A stretch of DNA of 64,000 nt, from positions 186,001 through 250,000 of the forward strand of contig SEBV01000006.1 in assembly GCA_004172865.1 (NCBI GenBank). Direction: 5' to 3'. Position 1 is the first letter of the stretch. Every line of letters starts with the position of its first letter. The translations under genes were made by a program, and so were the position numbers. The notes beneath the pieces are model-generated. The model was not told the origin of the DNA. It did not search any database and saw only the letters and a program-made list of their open reading frames with translations. This DNA comes from Gammaproteobacteria bacterium (GTDB taxonomy: Bacteria > Pseudomonadota > Gammaproteobacteria > Pseudomonadales > Cellvibrionaceae). Below are positions 60,745 through 64,000 of the stretch, piece by piece.

Positions 60745-61671
60745 TTATGCGGCTGAAGCGGCGTTTAAATATTCGATAGGAACGAGCTCTTCGTCCTCAA
60801 AAGTCACGTATTCCCACGCATCTGGTTGATCCATTAACAACCTTAACGCTCGATTGTTAAGAGAATGACCTGATTTATGCGCCTTGTACTCACACAAAAG
60901 ACTATTCCCTAGCAGATATAAATCACCAATCGCATCCAGGACTTTGTGTTTTACGAACTCGTCTTCGTAACGCAAACCGTCTTCATTGAGGATGCGATAT
61001 TCGTCCACAACAATAGCGTTATCCATACTGCCGCCCTGAGCCAAACCTTTAGAGCGCAAGTATTCAATTTCATGCATAAAACCGAAAGTACGCGCACGGC
61101 TAATATCTTTCACAAACGTTTTGCTTGAAAAATCGATAGTAGTTTCAAGATTTCGCCCTTGAAACACAGGCAAATCGAACGCAATTGAAAAATTAACTTT
61201 AAAACCTTCAAAAGGCAGGAAGCTGGCAACTTTATCACCATCCTTCAAGGTGACTTCCTTGAGGACGCGTACAAATTTTTTGTAGGCTTGCTGCTCTTGC
61301 ACACCTGCTGACTGCAACAGAAACACAAATGGACTAGCACTACCGTCCATGATCGGAATTTCAGGGGCGTCCAGCTCAACAACTGCGTTATCGATACCCA
61401 TTCCGGCCATAGCAGAAAGAATGTGCTCAACGGTGGATACGCGAACATCACCGCTAATAAGACATGTAGATAGCGTCGTCTCGCCAACATTTTTGGCGGT
61501 GGCTTTAATTTCAACAGGAGGATTTAGATCGACGCGACGAAAAATGATGCCTGAATCAATTTCACCAGGAAGCAGAGTCAGATAAATTTTTTGACCCGTA
61601 TGCAAACCTACACCGGTGGTGCGAATTGCATTTTTGAGTGTTCTTTGCTTAACCGCTGAGTGTTTAATCAT
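60745..61671 (-). CDS. lpxC: UDP-3-O-acyl-N-acetylglucosamine deacetylase
   Basis: LpxC catalyses the first committed step of lipid A synthesis. The 308-residue zinc enzyme begins with [19 protein letters not shown], has a zinc ligand H83 in [18 protein letters not shown], the conserved [10 protein letters not shown] and [16 protein letters not shown], and the second zinc/active site [15 protein letters not shown]. It follows ftsZ with a 215-base gap containing two strong hairpins, so its expression may be partly uncoupled from the cell-division genes. Confidence 0.97.
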   Translation of the reverse strand: MIKHSAVKQRTLKNAIRTTGVGLHTGQKIYLTLLPGEIDSGIIFRRVDLNPPVEIKATAKNVGETTLSTCLISGDVRVSTVEHILSAMAGMGIDNAVVELDAPEIPIMDGSASPFVFLLQSAGVQEQQAYKKFVRVLKEVTLKDGDKVASFLPFEGFKVNFSIAFDLPVFQGRNLETTIDFSSKTFVKDISRARTFGFMHEIEYLRSKGLAQGGSMDNAIVVDEYRILNEDGLRYEDEFVKHKVLDAIGDLYLLGNSLLCEYKAHKSGHSLNNRALRLLMDQPDAWEYVTFEDEELVPIEYLNAASAA

Positions 61672-61703
61672 GGAGTACTAGCCCTTTTAGAAAACCAAAG
61701 AGT

Positions 61704-61761
61704 GTTCAGAATATCCAGGCAGTTAAAGCGGACTTGTAGGGGATGCCTGAATATTCCGAAC
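61704..61761 (-). other. Structured RNA element upstream of lpxC: long stem
   Basis: Arms at 61704-61721 and 61744-61761 form an 18-base stem. At the two non-Watson-Crick positions the minus-strand RNA makes G-U wobble pairs while the plus strand would have A-C mismatches. That asymmetry indicates an RNA structure in the ftsZ-to-lpxC direction. It starts 33 bases before the lpxC ATG. Confidence 0.6.
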
Positions 61762-61795
61762 AGATACTGATGGCTTAGCCTAGCCATCAGTATCT
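61762..61795 (-). terminator. Perfect 14-bp hairpin downstream of ftsZ
   Basis: Arms at 61762-61775 and 61782-61795 pair perfectly around a six-base loop, 90 bases past the ftsZ stop and immediately upstream of the longer stem. No T-run follows on the minus strand, so it may attenuate or protect rather than fully terminate. Confidence 0.55.
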
Positions 61796-61886
61796 ATATG
61801 GGGCCATGTTAGCAATATGAAAAGCGACAGACCAGTTAATCGGTGCAATCGCTCTCATAGCTACAATTTAAATCGTTAACACTTAA

Positions 61887-63071
61887 TTAATCTGCCTGAC
61901 GACGCAAAAACGCTGGGATATCCAAATACTCTAAATCCTTATCAGCCAATGGTGCTGCAGCTACTGCATGTGAAGATGCATTAGCGCGCAAATGTGCTGG
62001 ACGATCCAGAGCGCTGTAATCGATTTGGCCGGAACTACGGCGAGTATTATCAATTACAACTTTAGTTGCAGCAGGCTTCGCGACTTCTTTTGGTGACGGC
62101 GCAGCAGCTTGACCAACTACGCCCAAGCCAGTTGCAACAACTGTTACACGCAGCTCATTGCTCATATCAGGATCAATAACAGTACCAACAACGACCGTTG
62201 CTTCGCCCGATGCGAACTCTTCGATGATGCTACCAACTTCAGAATATTCACCCAACGTTAAATCGATACCGGCGGTAATATTGACCAAAATACCACGAGC
62301 ACCTTGAAGGTTTACATCTTCCAACAATGGACTGCGAATCGCAGCTTCAGCCGCTTCACGCGCACGATTTTCACCGCTTGCACGACCAGTGCCCATCATT
62401 GCCAAGCCCATTTCCGACATAACAGTACGCACGTCGGCGAAGTCCACGTTAACCATACCGGGGCGGATAATCAGATCCGCGATACCTTGAACTGCACCGA
62501 GCAACACGTTATTTGCCGCTTTGAATGCATCCAGCAGTGAAGTTTGTTTGCCCAAAACAGACAACAATTTTTCATTTGGAATAGTGATCAAAGAATCAAC
62601 ACGTTCAGCCAACTCTTTGATCCCGGCGTCTGCAATTGCCATACGCTTGCGGCCTTCAAACGGGAATGGTTTAGTTACAACAGCAACCGTTAAAATTCCC
62701 AATTCACGCGCGACTTCTGCAACAACTGGCGCACCACCGGTACCCGTACCACCACCCATACCGGCAGCAATAAATACCATATCTGCACCACGCAAAACTT
62801 CGGCGATGCGTTCGCGATCTTCCATTGCTGCCTGACGGCCAACCTCTGGATTCGCTCCGGCACCAAGACCTTTGGTCATGGTATTACCGAGTTGTAAAAC
62901 TGTGCGTGCATCAATGTCTTTCAGTGCTTGCGCATCAGTATTAGCGCAAATAAATTCTACGCCTTCTACACGATTCGCAATCATGTGCTTAACAGCGTTA
63001 CCGCCACCGCCGCCCACACCGATAACTTTGATTACAGCGCTCTGATGAATGCTATCTACTAATTCAAACAT
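61887..63071 (-). CDS. ftsZ: Cell division protein FtsZ
   Basis: FtsZ is the tubulin-like GTPase that forms the division ring. The 394-residue protein has [16 protein letters not shown], the GTP-binding [10 protein letters not shown] motif, [12 protein letters not shown], the synergy-loop region NVDFADVR, a variable linker (about 318-375), and the C-terminal conserved peptide [16 protein letters not shown] that binds FtsA and ZipA. It lies 86 bases after ftsA on the same strand, at the end of the division cluster. Confidence 0.98.
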   Translation of the reverse strand: MFELVDSIHQSAVIKVIGVGGGGGNAVKHMIANRVEGVEFICANTDAQALKDIDARTVLQLGNTMTKGLGAGANPEVGRQAAMEDRERIAEVLRGADMVFIAAGMGGGTGTGGAPVVAEVARELGILTVAVVTKPFPFEGRKRMAIADAGIKELAERVDSLITIPNEKLLSVLGKQTSLLDAFKAANNVLLGAVQGIADLIIRPGMVNVDFADVRTVMSEMGLAMMGTGRASGENRAREAAEAAIRSPLLEDVNLQGARGILVNITAGIDLTLGEYSEVGSIIEEFASGEATVVVGTVIDPDMSNELRVTVVATGLGVVGQAAAPSPKEVAKPAATKVVIDNTRRSSGQIDYSALDRPAHLRANASSHAVAAAPLADKDLEYLDIPAFLRRQAD

Positions 63072-63157
63072 GGCTACTCCCCTTTTCCCTTAACAAGTCT
63101 GCAAATTTAAAATTGAAAAAAAATTACGTTACTAAAAAGTTATCTTTAACGCTTTCA

Positions 63158-64000
63158 TCAAAAGTTACTTTGAAAAAGCTTTTTTAACTTTCCAAAAATC
63201 GAACCCTGCGTATCTTTTATATGATGCGCAGCGCGACCGCTATCCTGGTGCTGTTGCTTCATTGCATAAATCAATAAACCGACTGCTGTCGAGTAAATTG
63301 GGTTATTCACAATATCTGACAAGCCACGCACATTTTGTGGTGCGCCTAAACGTACCGGCATATGAAAAATTTCTTCTGCCAATTCCACAACACCTTCCAT
63401 TTTTGACGTGCCGCCCGTTAATACAATTCCGGCGGCAATTAAATCTTCGTAACCACTTCGGCGCAATTCTGATTGAACCAACGTAAATAATTCGTCGTAA
63501 CGTGGCTCAACAACTTCTGCCAATGCCTGACGAGACAAATCGCGCGGTTGGCGATCACCAACACTCGGCACTTTGATGGTTTCATCAGGGCTGGTTAATT
63601 TTGCCAATGCGCACGCATATTTAATTTTAATTTCTTCTGCATTCGGCGTTGGTGTACGCAATGCCATGGCGATATCATTAGTAACCTGATCGCCTGCAAT
63701 CGGAATTACACCGGTGTGACGAATAGCACCATCTTTAAAAATCGCGATATCCGTTGTGCCGCCACCAATGTCGACAACACAAACACCTAATTCCTTTTCA
63801 TCGTCAGTTAAGACCGCATAGCTGGACGCCAGTTGCTCTAAAATAATATCTTCAACTTCAAGACCGCAACGACGAATACATTTTTCGATGTTCTGTGCCG
63901 CATTAACGGCGCAGGTCACTAAATGCACCTTTGCTTCAAGACGGACACCAGACATGCCTAAAGGTTCTTTCACACCGTCTTGATCATCAATCAAAAATTC
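63158..64000 (-). CDS. ftsA: Cell division protein FtsA (3' part)
   Basis: The frame is open to the right window edge, so the N-terminal part is missing; about 280 residues are present. FtsA is the actin-like protein that tethers FtsZ to the membrane. Visible are VDIGGGTTDIAIF (phosphate-2 motif), VLTGGTSKMEGVVELAEEIF (adenosine motif) and the C-terminal amphipathic membrane-targeting helix IFGKLKKLFQSNF. It directly precedes ftsZ. Confidence 0.96.
   Translation of the reverse strand, partial: EFLIDDQDGVKEPLGMSGVRLEAKVHLVTCAVNAAQNIEKCIRRCGLEVEDIILEQLASSYAVLTDDEKELGVCVVDIGGGTTDIAIFKDGAIRHTGVIPIAGDQVTNDIAMALRTPTPNAEEIKIKYACALAKLTSPDETIKVPSVGDRQPRDLSRQALAEVVEPRYDELFTLVQSELRRSGYEDLIAAGIVLTGGTSKMEGVVELAEEIFHMPVRLGAPQNVRGLSDIVNNPIYSTAVGLLIYAMKQQHQDSGRAAHHIKDTQGSIFGKLKKLFQSNF

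Overview
The window reads as chromosome of a Cellvibrionaceae-like gammaproteobacterium, probably Cellvibrio or a close relative. The pointers are gammaproteobacterial gene order (ccoNOQP-ccoGHIS, pilA/pilBCD-coaE-yacG, argJ-secA-lpxC-ftsZ-ftsA, ampE-ampD-nadC), moderate G+C, and a secreted CBM6/GH16 beta-glucanase typical of polysaccharide degraders. The genus is an inference. No tRNA, rRNA, insertion sequence, prophage, CRISPR array or integron was seen.

Region 1 (1-13.7 kb): the cbb3 oxidase structural genes ccoNOQP are followed by the assembly genes ccoG, ccoH, ccoI and ccoS (ccoS cut by the window edge), all on the minus strand. Upstream lie argG, a chemoreceptor that appears to have lost its second membrane helix, exonuclease I (sbcB) and, on the plus strand, a beta carbonic anhydrase.

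Region 2 (13.9-30.8 kb): a large signalling island. A membrane GAF/PAS histidine kinase and an Hpt-REC-REC-GGDEF diguanylate cyclase run on the plus strand. They converge on a minus-strand chemotaxis set in the order STAS anti-sigma-factor antagonist, REC-PP2C-HATPase phosphatase/kinase, cheY, cheA, cheW, two chemoreceptors, cheR, cheD, cheB. This puts a chemosensory array, a partner-switch module and a cyclic-di-GMP output at one locus. It is the best candidate for an integrated, possibly undescribed pathway.

Region 3 (31-39.2 kb): class I fumarase, an unknown membrane-anchored coiled-coil protein, iron superoxide dismutase and groES-groEL behind a clear sigma-32-type promoter. A gene-poor kilobase follows, holding one small ORF with a strong ribosome-binding site and a terminator. 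Then comes the secreted beta-glucanase.

Region 4 (39.2-47.8 kb): fxsA, an alkyltransferase-like DNA-repair protein, the muropeptide permease ampG, yajQ, ampE, ampD, a DUF1631 protein and nadC. Two short tandem-repeat arrays sit in the yajQ-ampE and ampE-ampD gaps.

Region 5 (47.8-64 kb): a type IV pilus block (pilin accessory protein, pilA behind a sigma-54-type promoter, divergent pilB-pilC-pilD), then coaE, yacG, a Nudix/thiamine-phosphate-synthase-like fusion, argJ, secA, an M23 peptidase, lpxC, ftsZ and the 3' part of ftsA. Two hairpins lie between ftsZ and lpxC; the pairing of one suggests an RNA structure in the ftsZ-lpxC transcript.

Starts were moved inward from the longest open frame where a ribosome-binding site and family length favoured it (argG, sbcB, cheD, groES, fumarase, secA, pilA, fxsA and others). 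Recognition is from motifs and memory of the families; no database search was run.
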